Of a DNA stretch of 64,000 bases, positions 15,736 through 25,498 are shown in pieces. Source of the stretch: Clostridia bacterium (GTDB lineage: Bacteria > Bacillota > Clostridia > Lachnospirales > Lachnospiraceae). Under the pieces are notes generated by a model. It did not search any database and was not told where the DNA came from. It worked only from the letters and a program-made list of their open reading frames with translations. The translations under genes were made by a program, and so were the position numbers. Location of the stretch: NCBI GenBank assembly GCA_910574255.1, contig CAJTAK010000005.1, positions 271,184-335,183 of the forward strand, read 5' to 3'. The first letter of the stretch is position 1. Each line of letters starts with the position of its first letter.

Positions 15736-16866
15736 ATGTATCGAATACTGAAAAAGGATGGAAATGCAAAGCGCGGGGAACTGACTACCGTTCATGGGTC
15801 AGTGCAGACACCGGTATTTATGAATGTAGGTACGGCGGCCGCCATTAAGGGGGCGGTTGCAACATCGGATTTGGAGGGGATTGGCACCCAGATTGAGCTG
15901 TCCAATACCTATCATCTTCATGTGCGTCCGGGGGATGAGATTGTAAAAAAACTTGGAGGTTTACATAAATTCATGTCCTGGGACAAGCCTGTTCTTACGG
16001 ATTCCGGCGGGTTTCAGGTGTTTTCCCTTGCCTCGCTGCGGAAGATTAAGGAGGAAGGTGTATATTTTCACTCTCATGTAGACGGGCGGAAGATTTTTAT
16101 GGGGCCGGAGGAGAGTATGCGGATTCAGTCCAACCTGGCTTCCACCATTGCCATGGCCTTTGACGAGTGTGCGCCGGCATTGGCGGAACGGGATTATGTG
16201 GAGCGATCCGTGGCCCGGACAACCCGGTGGCTTGGGAGGTGTAAGGCGGAAATGAAGCGGCTGAATAGTCTTCCCGATACCATCAACCGGGAACAGCTTC
16301 TTTTTGGTATCAATCAGGGAGCTATTTTTGCAGATATCCGCATAGAGCATGCCAAGGAGATTGCGGAGATGGAGCTGGACGGCTACGCCATCGGCGGCCT
16401 GGCCGTGGGTGAGACCCATGAGGAGATGTATCATATTATTGAAGAGACAGTGCCGTATCTTCCGGAGAATAAGCCCACCTACCTGATGGGAGTGGGAACT
16501 CCGGCCAATATTCTGGAAGCTGTGGAACGGGGGGTGGATTTCTTTGACTGTGTATACCCCAGCCGGAATGGCCGTCATGGACATCTCTACACCAACTATG
16601 GAAAGATCAATCTTTTTAATGCAAAATATGAGCTGGATGACAGACCTATTGAGGAGGGCTGCCAGTGTCCGGCCTGCCGACGCTACAGCAGGGCGTATAT
16701 CCGCCACCTTTTGAAAGCAAAAGAGATGCTGGGAATGCGTCTCTGTGTGCTTCATAACCTGTATTTCTACAATACCATGATGACGGAGATCCGTACGGCC
16801 ATTGAGGAAGAGCGCTATGGGGCATATAAGAAAGAGAAGCTGGAGCGGATGAGCGGAATGACCTAA
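15736..16866 (+). CDS. tgt: tRNA-guanine transglycosylase (Tgt)
   Basis: This 376-aa enzyme exchanges guanine at the wobble position of GUN-anticodon tRNAs for a queuosine precursor. Visible motifs: SNTYHLHVRPG, DSGGFQVFSL with a conserved catalytic Asp, GGLAVGE, DCVYPSRNGRHGH with the nucleophilic Asp region, and zinc ligands CQCPAC followed by His about 28 residues later. Its length matches bacterial Tgt. It starts directly after the panE remnant stop codon, with only a weak AGAGGG site, so it may depend on transcripts and ribosomes from upstream. Confidence 0.96.
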   Translation: MYRILKKDGNAKRGELTTVHGSVQTPVFMNVGTAAAIKGAVATSDLEGIGTQIELSNTYHLHVRPGDEIVKKLGGLHKFMSWDKPVLTDSGGFQVFSLASLRKIKEEGVYFHSHVDGRKIFMGPEESMRIQSNLASTIAMAFDECAPALAERDYVERSVARTTRWLGRCKAEMKRLNSLPDTINREQLLFGINQGAIFADIRIEHAKEIAEMELDGYAIGGLAVGETHEEMYHIIEETVPYLPENKPTYLMGVGTPANILEAVERGVDFFDCVYPSRNGRHGHLYTNYGKINLFNAKYELDDRPIEEGCQCPACRRYSRAYIRHLLKAKEMLGMRLCVLHNLYFYNTMMTEIRTAIEEERYGAYKKEKLERMSGMT

Positions 16867-16924
16867 ACAAAACCAATACCAGATAACATCTATGGTGCAG
16901 ATTTAAAAATAAAATATTTACTGC

Positions 16925-16953
16925 TTGTCATATAGTTTTAAATACTATATAAT
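16925..16953 (+). promoter_or_regulatory. Promoter of the DUF1836 gene
   Basis: TTGTCA (16925-16930) and TATAAT (16948-16953) are 17 bp apart. It begins 59 bp after tgt and shows that the next gene starts at 16973. Confidence 0.78.
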
Positions 16954-16972
16954 AAGTTGTGAGGTGATTGGT

Positions 16973-17599
16973 ATGACAATGGATGTACAAAATATTTTAA
17001 AAGACATTTTAGATAATCTGGATCGGATGGATCATATCCGTCCGGAGGATGTACCGGGAATTGATCTGTATATGGATCAGGTTACAACATTTATGGATCG
17101 GCAGCTTCAAGCATCCAAGCGCTACGAGGATGACAAGATCCTGACAAAAACCATGATCAACAACTATGCCAAGAACAACCTGCTTCCTCCGCCGGAGAAG
17201 AAAAAATATTCCAAGGAGCACCTGCTTCTATTGATTTTTATTTATTATTTTAAAAATATTTTGTCCATCAGTGATATTCACAGTCTGTTTGCTCCGCTGA
17301 CAGAGAAGTACTTTCACACAGGCCATGCCATTCAGCTGGAGCAGATTTATGATGAGGTATTCAGCCTGGAGAAAGCACAGATTGAGACATTGAAGGAGGA
17401 TCTTCGTTCAAAATATCAGATTGCAGGAGAAACCTTCAAAGATGCTTCCAGTGAGGACAAGGATTTTCTGGAGCTCTTTTCCTTTATCTGTATGCTGAGT
17501 TTGGATGTATACATGAAAAAGCATGTCATTGAGAAGCTGATCGATCAGCTTCCGGAACCGGAAAAGAAAGGCAAGAAAAAAGGAGCCGAGTCTCAATAA
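16973..17599 (+). CDS. DUF1836 family protein
   Basis: This 208-aa soluble protein fits the DUF1836 family, common in Firmicutes and without a settled function. Indicators are KTMINNYAKNNLLPPPEKKKYSKEHL near residues 60-80, which resembles a MerR-like DNA-binding start, followed by a helical domain (YYFKNILSISDIHSLFAPL). ATG 16973 follows GAGGTGATT; the in-frame TTG at 16925 lies in the promoter. The C-terminus is Lys-rich. A role in DNA binding is plausible but inferred. Confidence 0.82.
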   Translation: MTMDVQNILKDILDNLDRMDHIRPEDVPGIDLYMDQVTTFMDRQLQASKRYEDDKILTKTMINNYAKNNLLPPPEKKKYSKEHLLLLIFIYYFKNILSISDIHSLFAPLTEKYFHTGHAIQLEQIYDEVFSLEKAQIETLKEDLRSKYQIAGETFKDASSEDKDFLELFSFICMLSLDVYMKKHVIEKLIDQLPEPEKKGKKKGAESQ

Positions 17600-17668
17600 A
17601 ATACTGGCTTCTGCAGCGAGTGATACCATAAAGCCAGAATACTTGTCAGATAATGGAACGGCAAAAAT

Positions 17669-17719
17669 AAGAGGCAGTTTGGAGATAATCATTTTGATTA
17701 CTTCCAAACTGCCTCTTTG
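17669..17719. terminator. Bidirectional terminator between convergent genes
   Basis: AAGAGGCAGTTTGGA pairs with TCCAAACTGCCTCTT, flanked by A- and T-runs, between the DUF1836 gene and the convergent CdaR-type gene. Confidence 0.88.
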
Positions 17720-17727
17720 ATGTACTT

Positions 17728-18801
17728 TTAAAGCTCTTGTGTCTCCAGATATTCCATGTACTTGGCGACCATAAGGGCAATCTGGAATACCAGAGCATTC
17801 TCGAAAATCCGGATATCCAGCCCGGTTGTCTTCTCCAGTTTTTCTAAGCGGTATACCAGGGTATTGCGGTGTACAAATAACTGGCGGGCTGTTTCCGAAA
17901 CATTCAGGTTATTTTCAAAAAACTTCTCAATGGTAGTCAGAGTTTCTTCGTCAAAGGTATTGGGCAGATTTTCCCCTAAAACCTCTACCATAAACATCCT
18001 GCACAGGGACAGAGGAAGCTGGTAAATCAACCGTCCAAGTCCTAAGGTATGGTAGGCAACCACTGTCTTTTCCGGATAGAAGATTTCACCTACATCCATA
18101 GCCATCCGTGCTTCTTTGTAAGATTTGGAGACATCCTTAAGCTGACTCACAATTGTTCCATAGGACACACGCACAGTGCTCAGCATATCCACTAACAGGC
18201 GTGCAGTTTTTTCCAGTTCCTCATAGCCGTCCTGATCACTCAGCTCCTTTACTACTACAATATTTTTCTCATCTACAGCCGTGATAACATCCTGAGAATC
18301 TGGTGCAAATGCGCTGCGTACAGATTCCATGGTGATAATATCCTCATCCGTGTTTGTCTCTACCAGATACACGACCCGCAGGGTATCCTGATTGATATGC
18401 AGTTTTTTAGCCTGATTGCTGATGTCCACCAGAAGCAGGTTATCAAGAAGCAGATTCTGGATAAAATTATTGCGGTCAAAACGCTGCTTATAAGCCACGA
18501 TCAGTCCCTCAATCTGCTTCACAGTCACCTTGCCGATCATATAGGCATCATCGCCGGTCCCTTTTGTCAAAAGAACATAGCTTAATTGTCCTTCATCATA
18601 AATCTTAAAGAAGTGATATCCCTGAAAGCTCTGGCTTTCCGCCGGGGAAGCAGCAAATACATCAAGGATTTCTTTGGAAATCTCTGACGGCTCGAAGGTA
18701 GATGCCGCCAGACTGCCGCTTATATCCAAAACGCATAAGTCAATTCTTGTAATTCCCCGTAAGTCGTCAATGGTTGTCTGAATAATCTGATTGGAAATCA
18801 T
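17728..18801 (-). CDS. CdaR/PucR-type helix-turn-helix regulator
   Basis: This 357-aa protein has the C-terminal helix-turn-helix of the CdaR/PucR group (NLNVSETARQLFVHRNTLVYRLEKLEKTTGLDIR, residues about 300-335). Its N-terminal part (RIDLCVLDISGSLAAS) resembles the sensory domain of sugar-diacid regulators. A middle domain links the two. CdaR responds to glucarate-type diacids in E. coli, but no such pathway is near this gene, so its signal is unknown. The start is supported by an AGGGGG site and a promoter upstream. It diverges from the large adhesin gene and may influence it. Confidence 0.85.
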   Translation of the reverse strand: MISNQIIQTTIDDLRGITRIDLCVLDISGSLAASTFEPSEISKEILDVFAASPAESQSFQGYHFFKIYDEGQLSYVLLTKGTGDDAYMIGKVTVKQIEGLIVAYKQRFDRNNFIQNLLLDNLLLVDISNQAKKLHINQDTLRVVYLVETNTDEDIITMESVRSAFAPDSQDVITAVDEKNIVVVKELSDQDGYEELEKTARLLVDMLSTVRVSYGTIVSQLKDVSKSYKEARMAMDVGEIFYPEKTVVAYHTLGLGRLIYQLPLSLCRMFMVEVLGENLPNTFDEETLTTIEKFFENNLNVSETARQLFVHRNTLVYRLEKLEKTTGLDIRIFENALVFQIALMVAKYMEYLETQEL

Positions 18802-18881
18802 AGGTCTGTCCCCCTGAATCTAGTAAGATTTTTGCAAAGCTTTTGCCAGTATGCACAAAGAATTGGCCTTTTACGGGATAT

Positions 18882-18910
18882 ATTATAAGATTTTTTGGAT
18901 AAAAAGTAAA
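18882..18910 (-). promoter_or_regulatory. Promoter of the CdaR-type gene
   Basis: On the minus strand TTTACT (18910-18905) and TATAAT (18887-18882) are 17 bp apart. This and the adhesin promoter are the main content of the 365-bp gap 18802-19166. Confidence 0.6.
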
Positions 18911-19001
18911 GATGACCGCTCAATATTCTTGGATTTTTTACGAATTGCCGGGATTTAAATCCTGACAGGCAGTAAAGTTTTACTTTTTTGCTGTAATATA
19001 A

Positions 19002-19030
19002 TTGACAAATACTGGAAAATAGATTATAGT
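19002..19030 (+). promoter_or_regulatory. Promoter of the adhesin gene
   Basis: TTGACA (19002-19007) and TATAGT (19025-19030) are 17 bp apart, giving a leader of about 130 nt. The strong match suggests sigma-A control. Confidence 0.75.
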
Positions 19031-19166
19031 ACAAAACAGGACGATACAGTCATTCGAAGATTCGGGGAATTCCTCCCTGCTTCCTGTGAGATCCGTCCCA
19101 ATTCTTTTTTATTCCACAATCGTTTAAAAAGTATGGAGCTCAGACAGAAAGGAGTAGTACAAATTT

Positions 19167-22100
19167 ATGAAAAGAAAATGGAAAGAGCGGCTGAAAAAGG
19201 CAGGCATCCTGCTTCTTTTAGCTGCAGTGCTTGCTCAGACAGCAAACGCTTATGTCTATGCAGGAACAGAAGTAAATACGGCAGAAAGTCAGAGACAAAA
19301 AGAAGATACAGAAGCTGAGAAAAATGCAAAATCAGAGAAAAACACAGAAGACGAAAAAAATGCAGAAGATGAAGAGGATACAAAAACAGGAAATGCCGTG
19401 GAAACAGAGAAAGATGCAAAAGAAGAAAAGGGCATGGAATCTGAAAAAAAATCAGAAACAGAAAAAAATACAGAAATTATAGAAGGTATCCAAGACAAAA
19501 AAGATTCAGAGAGCTTAAAAGATATAGAAACAAGCAAAAATACAGAAGCCGGAGAAGACATGGAATTAGAGGAAAATGCAGAATCCGGAAAAGACACAGG
19601 CATGGAAAATAATACAGAATCCAAGGAAGATACAAAGGAAAGTATAGAAGGTACAGCAAAGGAAGCAGTGCAGGAGGCAGCAGAGGAAATTGCGGCTTCA
19701 CAGCGGCAAAAAGAACAGTATCATTTTCAGGAAGGAAATGTAGAGAGTATTCAGCAATGGATGAAGCTCTATCTGCCAGAGGGTTACAGAGATATTCTTT
19801 TGAGAGAAAAAGCTTGGTGGGAAGCTCTCTATGACTATGAACGTGATTTGGCTGAATTCATTCAGTCATCTTTGGTAGAATTGGATCCATATGTATATGG
19901 TGGGCAGGACTTGGCCCAGATTCTATCTATATTGGAGCAGGGAGTTTCAGCTGCGGCATTTTTTGAGGGAACTATATTTCAGATATTGGAACTCTCAGAT
20001 CTGCAGGAATTACAGGCGGACGGCTGGACTCTGGATCAGGTATATGAATTTCTTGCAGCATTCTTAGAAGAAGACATGGAAAGTGAGCTCTATAGAAGCT
20101 GGCAGGCAGGGATGGAAGACGGTGAGGAGGGGCGTTTTGACAGCCTTCTCAATGCCGCAGAAAAAATTCTGACGGATCTGGGAATGGTGCAAACCTATTC
20201 TGCAGCATCCGGCGTGCTGGAGGCAGGAGACAAGGTTGCCAGTCTGTCTGTTTCAGCTACCGGATATTCCGGAACCGGACATGGAACCATCTATAAGCTG
20301 ACCCTGGGAGGAGAGCCTGCCCTGTGCTTAAGCATGGGAAAATCGGCCCGAAACGGATACAAATATTTTGCAGAAGATGGTTCCTATGACTCAAAACAAG
20401 GGGGGATCGGCTATCTGATAAGCTATGCGTCTCTGTCCGGCAAGTATTACGCAGTAGTTCAGATAGCAGCTTGGCTGTACCTTCAATCTTCCTCTCTTTC
20501 TCAAAATCAGGTTATCAGCCGTGCAGTGTCCATGCTCAATACTTCTTCTGACGAGGCTTCCAATATGGCGGAGATGGTATGGGATTACTATCAGGGAGCA
20601 TGTCATCACTCCAACACATATTATGCGTATCACTCGGCTAACAGCAGCGCCCAGACAGCAGGTGTCCGCAGTAAAGCTTCCGCAAGCATTTATCAGCCGG
20701 GGACCGGCGGAGGCGGAGAAGAGCCGGACATTCCGGAAGTCCCAAAGGTTGAACCGGAATTCTCTTCCATAGAAGATTCCATTGCCGTATCCTATGGAGT
20801 TCAGGTGAAAAAGACAGATTGGCAGACCAAAGTGGGATTGGCAGGCTGCGTGATCGACATTTTTGAAAATGGGGAAAAGGCTGCTTCGGTTACTACAGAT
20901 ATCAATGGAGAAGCTTCTTGGAGCACCAGCAAATCTGCATCCTATCGTGCAAGCTATTGCAGCAACTATGACGAATTGACGCCGGAGCAACAGGCGGAAA
21001 TTGACGGCCACACCTCTATGCGCAAAGCTCAGGCAGAGATTGACGCCCAAAAGGAAGCATTTGCCGCAGTAAGCTATACCTATAGCATCCGGGAGGTAAC
21101 GGCCCCCGCTGGTTATGTGTGGCAGGCCAACGAAGCTTCCAGAGCCGTATCGGGAAATGGAACAGCCGATTTCCATCTGACCAACGAGCGCACACTGGGG
21201 AGCGTGGAACTGGTCAAATATGACACAGAAACTGAGAGCGGCATTGCCCAGGGAGATGCGGACCTGAAAGGAGCTGTGTATGGAATCTATGCAGCAGAAA
21301 ATATTATTCACGGGGATCGAAAAACAGGAATTCTGTTCCGCAAGGATGCACTGGTAGCCAGGGCCACTGTAGGCCGCTCGCCTAAACAGGACAAAGACGG
21401 CTATATTCTGAACACAGACGGAAGCCGTCATATAGCCAATCCGTCAGGAACCATTGCCTATGTGGAGACGCCGGGGAAGACGGCTTTCGGAGATCTGGAG
21501 CTGGGAAGCTACTATATTCGTGAGCTTACACCCCCTGAAGGCTATATGCTGGATGAGGCTCGTTATCCGGCCGCCTTTACCTACAAAAATCAGATGACCA
21601 GAGTAGAGGTTCGGAATGAACAGGCAAAGGATGCGGATAATCAGCTGACAGCGGATAATCAAAGCAGCTCCCACACCATCTATTCCGGCGATTATGTAAT
21701 GAAACAGGGAATTCAGATTTTAAAGACCTCAGATAACGGATATCAGACAGAACTCTCAAATATGGCCGGAGCAGGATTTTCCGTCTACCGAATCCGGGAG
21801 CTCTCCAAAGTGAAGGATGGAACCCTTGCTGCCGTAAATGGTATCTGGGGCAGCGACGATATTTCTTCCTTTTGGGAATATGATTTTACAAATGAACCAA
21901 AAGCTGTGGTCTACAAGCGCTCAGGTCAGGAGCAATGGACAGCAGGGGACAGGAAATGGCTTGTGTCCGCAGGGGGCGTCAACCGCTATCAGGTGGCAGA
22001 GATGTTCACGGATAAAGAAGGACATATTGAGACACCGGAGCTGCCCTACGGAACCTATGTGATTGCAGAGACTACCACACCGGAGGGACATGTGATGGCA

Positions 22101-24770
22101 AAGCCTTTTATCGTTCATATTTCTCAGGATGGAGGCGTCCTTTACACAGACACTCGAAAACAGACAGTGGAAAAAACCTATACGTCTGCAGAAGGAATTC
22201 GCTACGGTGATCACAAAAATACAAAGGATCGGGAAGGAAGAATTCTTCAAAAGCCGCGGATGATCAACAATCGGATAACCACTGCTTATCTGCGGATTGT
22301 GAAGGCAGATGAAGAATTTTTGGTACAGCCGGGAGCTTACATAAAGGCGGATGAAATGGTGCGGGGAACTGTTTTGAAGGAGGGCGCCGAGTATCGCCTT
22401 CGGTGTCTCACCAAGGAGGCCAGCTTGGACAGCTTAAAAGCTCTCAATTGGAAAATGGATTCGGAAGGATATCTGAGCTTTTATAATCTCAGTGAAAAAG
22501 TTCTGACCGGAACAGAGGAATATCCTTTTACTACATCCTTTTTGAAAGAAGCAGGCAAAGTTACGGACTGTTATATTACCCTGCCCCGAGAACTGCCTGT
22601 GGGAACCTATGAGCTTACAGAATTGACAGCCCCTGAGGGGTACGTGGTTAATGGAAGGGAGCAGGCAGTAAAGGATACAAGTACAGAGGGACAAAATGGC
22701 TATGAGCTTGTGGGGACTTCCAGGGAAAGGACTATTTTTGCTATTGAAAATGGATCGGTATATCCGGACGGGCAGATGGGAGTGAGCAAATACGCCATCT
22801 GTGATGCCTATGGTAATCTTACGGTGACCGTTTTGCAGAAAAATCAGGAGCAGAAGGGAATCATTGAGATCTATAAGCATGGAGAGCAGCTGGCAGGTAC
22901 AGGGGAGGATACAAAAACTCTTCTGGACAAGCTGGTATCAGAGCCTTTCCGCTATCTAAAGCTGGAGGATATTGCCATGCATAAGGATGTAACTTTTTCT
23001 TATGAGGATGCGCCTGTTGAGGGTGCGGGCTTTCAGATTGTGGCGGCAGAGGATATCTACAGCCAGGAAATAGATTTGAAACTGCTTAAGGAATACGGGA
23101 TAGATCCGGAACCCTACCGCATTTGGAAAAAGGGTGATGTGGCAGCAGAGGTAACGACAGACCGAAATGGATACGCTTATGCTTCCGGGCTGTATATTGG
23201 GAAATATAAGATTCGGGAGACTGTTGCAGGATCTGGTTTTGTGCTGAATACTGCAGAAGAGGAGTTTGCCATTACACCTCAGAGGCAGACAGTCAGCTTC
23301 GATATCAAACATGCTGATTATAAAAATGAGCGTCAGCGGTTAAAGATCAAGGTGGTAAAAAAGGATCGGGATTCCGGAAAATGTTTGCAGGGAGCCATCT
23401 GCGGCCTTTATGCAGGGGAGGATATCTATACTGGAATTGTGTACAGTGAGGAAAAAAATGCCTGGATTCTTCGGGAGGAACCAGTTCTGCTGTTTCCGGA
23501 AGGAACTTTGATTGCTGCATGCATAACAGATCTTGATGGGAATGGAGTATTTGATGAAGATCTGCCTCTTGGCCGCTATGAAGTTCGAGAATTGGAAGCG
23601 CCTGTCGGTTATCTTCAATCAGAAGAGGTTTTGTCGGTAGACGGAAGCTATGAAAGCGAAAAGGGCGGTCAGAAGACAGATATACAGGAACATGTGGTAG
23701 TTTTGGAAAACCAGATTACGAGAGTGCGTTTTCGGAAGCTGGATCTGACGGATGGACAGGAACTGGCAGGAGCCCTGCTGGAAGTATGGGAGCTGCCTTT
23801 TGCGGAAAAAGATTTTTTTGCTGCATCGGAAGGTGAACGAGAACAAAAACCGGATTTAGAGCCGGGTACAGAGGTTATCAAAGACTCCTGGATCTCTACG
23901 GGGCCGGCCAGAATGCTCCATATGACAGAAGGACTGCAGCTGGGGCGGGTCTACGCATTTCGGGAGGCAGAGCCGGCGCCTGGGTATGTGACAGCAGAGG
24001 ATGTTCATTTCCGGCTGGAACAGGCCCGGGATACAGAAGGGAAGCTGTTAGATGCAATAGAGATCTATTTGGTGGATTCTCAGGAAGAGGAGCAGCAGAA
24101 TGATACGGATATTTCAATAACAGCAGATGAAGAAGGATCGGGCTCAAAACCGGAGGGACAGGAAGTGCAGATACCGGAGAAGGAAGATAGCGAGACTGAA
24201 GAAACGGATAAGAGAACGGAGGATGAGAATGCAGAGCCTGTCAAAATAGAGGTTGTGGAAATGGAGGATGATGTGACAAAGGTTCAGATCAGCAAGAAGG
24301 ATATTACAACAAGAGAGGAGCTTCCGGGAGCACTGTTAGAGCTTTATGATGAGAATCAAGTTTTGGTAGAAACCTGGGTGAGTACCAATACTCCTCATTA
24401 TATAGAGCGGCTTCCGATTGGAACCTATCGGCTGGTAGAGAAGGAAGCGCCTTCTGGGTATGGTTATGCAGAGGATGTGATTTTCCAAATTCTGGATACG
24501 GATGAGGTTCAGACAGTGGAGATGCTGGATGATTTTCCAAAAGAAGATGAACCGGAAACTCCAAAGGAAACACCCGGCAGGCCAGTGGAAGAAAGTAATC
24601 ATTCAGGAGGCGGCTCTGGAAATCACGAGCCGGAAGCTTTGCCTTGGGAGGTGGGCGCTCCAAAGCTTGGCGATGGCAGCAGGCTCGAAACGTATCTTTT
24701 CGTTTTTTTACTTCTGTTAGCAGTAATCACTGCTGGAATTTTCCGATATAGAGCGAATGAGGATGAATAA
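19167..24770 (+). CDS. Giant surface adhesin with thioester domain and CnaB/SpaA repeats
   Basis: This 1867-aa protein has a signal peptide (residues about 8-30), then an extremely Lys/Glu-rich, low-complexity segment (about 35-180) and a helical part. A predicted thioester domain follows: Cys387 in PALCLSMG and Gln432 in VVQIAAWLY match the Cys-Gln pair of Gram-positive thioester adhesins that bind host proteins covalently. Residues about 540-1810 contain a chain of CnaB/SpaA-type domains, recognisable by at least eight E-x-x-x-P-x-GY motifs (REVTAPAGY, RELTPPEGY, VEKEAPSGY). The end has APKLGD (1831-1836), a membrane helix and a short charged tail, a variant sortase anchor. No sortase gene is nearby. 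It looks like a rod-like cell-wall adhesin. Confidence 0.9.
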   Translation: MKRKWKERLKKAGILLLLAAVLAQTANAYVYAGTEVNTAESQRQKEDTEAEKNAKSEKNTEDEKNAEDEEDTKTGNAVETEKDAKEEKGMESEKKSETEKNTEIIEGIQDKKDSESLKDIETSKNTEAGEDMELEENAESGKDTGMENNTESKEDTKESIEGTAKEAVQEAAEEIAASQRQKEQYHFQEGNVESIQQWMKLYLPEGYRDILLREKAWWEALYDYERDLAEFIQSSLVELDPYVYGGQDLAQILSILEQGVSAAAFFEGTIFQILELSDLQELQADGWTLDQVYEFLAAFLEEDMESELYRSWQAGMEDGEEGRFDSLLNAAEKILTDLGMVQTYSAASGVLEAGDKVASLSVSATGYSGTGHGTIYKLTLGGEPALCLSMGKSARNGYKYFAEDGSYDSKQGGIGYLISYASLSGKYYAVVQIAAWLYLQSSSLSQNQVISRAVSMLNTSSDEASNMAEMVWDYYQGACHHSNTYYAYHSANSSAQTAGVRSKASASIYQPGTGGGGEEPDIPEVPKVEPEFSSIEDSIAVSYGVQVKKTDWQTKVGLAGCVIDIFENGEKAASVTTDINGEASWSTSKSASYRASYCSNYDELTPEQQAEIDGHTSMRKAQAEIDAQKEAFAAVSYTYSIREVTAPAGYVWQANEASRAVSGNGTADFHLTNERTLGSVELVKYDTETESGIAQGDADLKGAVYGIYAAENIIHGDRKTGILFRKDALVARATVGRSPKQDKDGYILNTDGSRHIANPSGTIAYVETPGKTAFGDLELGSYYIRELTPPEGYMLDEARYPAAFTYKNQMTRVEVRNEQAKDADNQLTADNQSSSHTIYSGDYVMKQGIQILKTSDNGYQTELSNMAGAGFSVYRIRELSKVKDGTLAAVNGIWGSDDISSFWEYDFTNEPKAVVYKRSGQEQWTAGDRKWLVSAGGVNRYQVAEMFTDKEGHIETPELPYGTYVIAETTTPEGHVMAKPFIVHISQDGGVLYTDTRKQTVEKTYTSAEGIRYGDHKNTKDREGRILQKPRMINNRITTAYLRIVKADEEFLVQPGAYIKADEMVRGTVLKEGAEYRLRCLTKEASLDSLKALNWKMDSEGYLSFYNLSEKVLTGTEEYPFTTSFLKEAGKVTDCYITLPRELPVGTYELTELTAPEGYVVNGREQAVKDTSTEGQNGYELVGTSRERTIFAIENGSVYPDGQMGVSKYAICDAYGNLTVTVLQKNQEQKGIIEIYKHGEQLAGTGEDTKTLLDKLVSEPFRYLKLEDIAMHKDVTFSYEDAPVEGAGFQIVAAEDIYSQEIDLKLLKEYGIDPEPYRIWKKGDVAAEVTTDRNGYAYASGLYIGKYKIRETVAGSGFVLNTAEEEFAITPQRQTVSFDIKHADYKNERQRLKIKVVKKDRDSGKCLQGAICGLYAGEDIYTGIVYSEEKNAWILREEPVLLFPEGTLIAACITDLDGNGVFDEDLPLGRYEVRELEAPVGYLQSEEVLSVDGSYESEKGGQKTDIQEHVVVLENQITRVRFRKLDLTDGQELAGALLEVWELPFAEKDFFAASEGEREQKPDLEPGTEVIKDSWISTGPARMLHMTEGLQLGRVYAFREAEPAPGYVTAEDVHFRLEQARDTEGKLLDAIEIYLVDSQEEEQQNDTDISITADEEGSGSKPEGQEVQIPEKEDSETEETDKRTEDENAEPVKIEVVEMEDDVTKVQISKKDITTREELPGALLELYDENQVLVETWVSTNTPHYIERLPIGTYRLVEKEAPSGYGYAEDVIFQILDTDEVQTVEMLDDFPKEDEPETPKETPGRPVEESNHSGGGSGNHEPEALPWEVGAPKLGDGSRLETYLFVFLLLLAVITAGIFRYRANEDE

Positions 24771-24791
24771 GGAAATACATTTGCTCCCGGC

Positions 24792-24820
24792 TTGTAAAGT
24801 CAGGAGGTTTATGGTAGTAT
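24792..24820 (+). promoter_or_regulatory. Promoter of the 102-aa gene
   Basis: TTGTAA (24792-24797) and TAGTAT (24815-24820) are 17 bp apart, 74 bp before the start codon. Confidence 0.55.
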
Positions 24821-24893
24821 AGGTGCAGGAAATGTGTAAAGTTTTGGAAAGCAATATACAAAAGAAAACGGCTGGATAGCAGAGAGGAACGGC

Positions 24894-25202
24894 ATGGGAA
24901 GTCAACTGGACAAAGTGATTATGAGTCTCAGCGGAGATGATTTGTGGAAAATGTTGGAACGGCACCAGAGAAAAACTTTTTATACAGCAAAAAATCTTCC
25001 TTTTACCTACGAGATACGTGGGGGAGAGATGTTCGTGGATCGCAGATCCAAATCCATCACCAAGGCCACTTTTTGCCGGGCTTTGGAGCGGATCAAAGAG
25101 GCTCCGGAGAAGATCACAGGTCCCAAGTCCCTGAATGTCTTTGGCGCACCGTATATTTTCGCACTTTTGCGGAGCCTGTCTGAGAAGCTGTCAGAGAATT
25201 AA
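24894..25202 (+). CDS. Small conserved-looking protein of unknown function
   Basis: This 102-aa basic protein has no signal peptide or membrane helix. I do not recognise it. The core FYTAKNLPFTYEIRGGEMFVDRRSKSITKATFCRALERI looks like a small alpha/beta domain, perhaps nucleic-acid binding given its charge, but this is a guess. It has a promoter and an AGAGAGG ribosome site, which support a real gene. It stands alone between the adhesin and the yjfB-like gene. Confidence 0.7.
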   Translation: MGSQLDKVIMSLSGDDLWKMLERHQRKTFYTAKNLPFTYEIRGGEMFVDRRSKSITKATFCRALERIKEAPEKITGPKSLNVFGAPYIFALLRSLSEKLSEN

Positions 25203-25210
25203 AAAAATGT

Positions 25211-25239
25211 TTGAAGCATATAGATATTTGTGATATACT
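25211..25239 (+). promoter_or_regulatory. Promoter of the yjfB-like gene
   Basis: TTGAAG (25211-25216) and TATACT (25234-25239) are 17 bp apart. The in-frame ATG at 25208-25211 therefore belongs to the promoter, not the gene. Confidence 0.65.
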
Positions 25240-25312
25240 ATATCCAAATCCTAACACATATCCCTTCGGGGTGGATGAACTTCGTTCAATAAGGTATAAA
25301 GAGGTGATTGTT

Positions 25313-25489
25313 ATGGATATTGCAGCATTATCATCTTCCATGTCGTACAGCCGGTTGCAAATGAATGTAGGCTATGCTGTGGCAGCAAAGGCTATGGATC
25401 AGGTGGAACAGACCAGTGCAGAACTGCTGGAGATGTTAGAGGCAGCTATTCCATCGGATCTGGGGCAGCATATCGACATACGCGCATAG
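25313..25489 (+). CDS. YjfB-like putative motility protein
   Basis: This 58-aa protein (MDIAALSSSMSYSRLQMNVGYAVAAKAMDQVEQTS) matches the YjfB family, small proteins often found in flagellated Firmicutes and annotated as putative motility proteins; the function is not established. The start at 25313 follows GAGGTGATTGTT; a longer frame from 25211 would start inside the promoter. The 5' leader contains a stretch resembling one arm of the palindrome upstream of the second flagellin gene. Confidence 0.82.
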   Translation: MDIAALSSSMSYSRLQMNVGYAVAAKAMDQVEQTSAELLEMLEAAIPSDLGQHIDIRA

Positions 25490-25498
25490 GACAGAGAG

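Noticed and set aside
15961..16755. 264-aa open frame opposite tgt
   Set aside because: It overlaps conserved tgt on the other strand and lacks initiation signals.
20391..21431. 346-aa open frame on the minus strand inside the adhesin gene
   Set aside because: It is fully antisense to a well-supported coding region with domain motifs, has no ribosome site or promoter, and its sequence looks like an antisense shadow.
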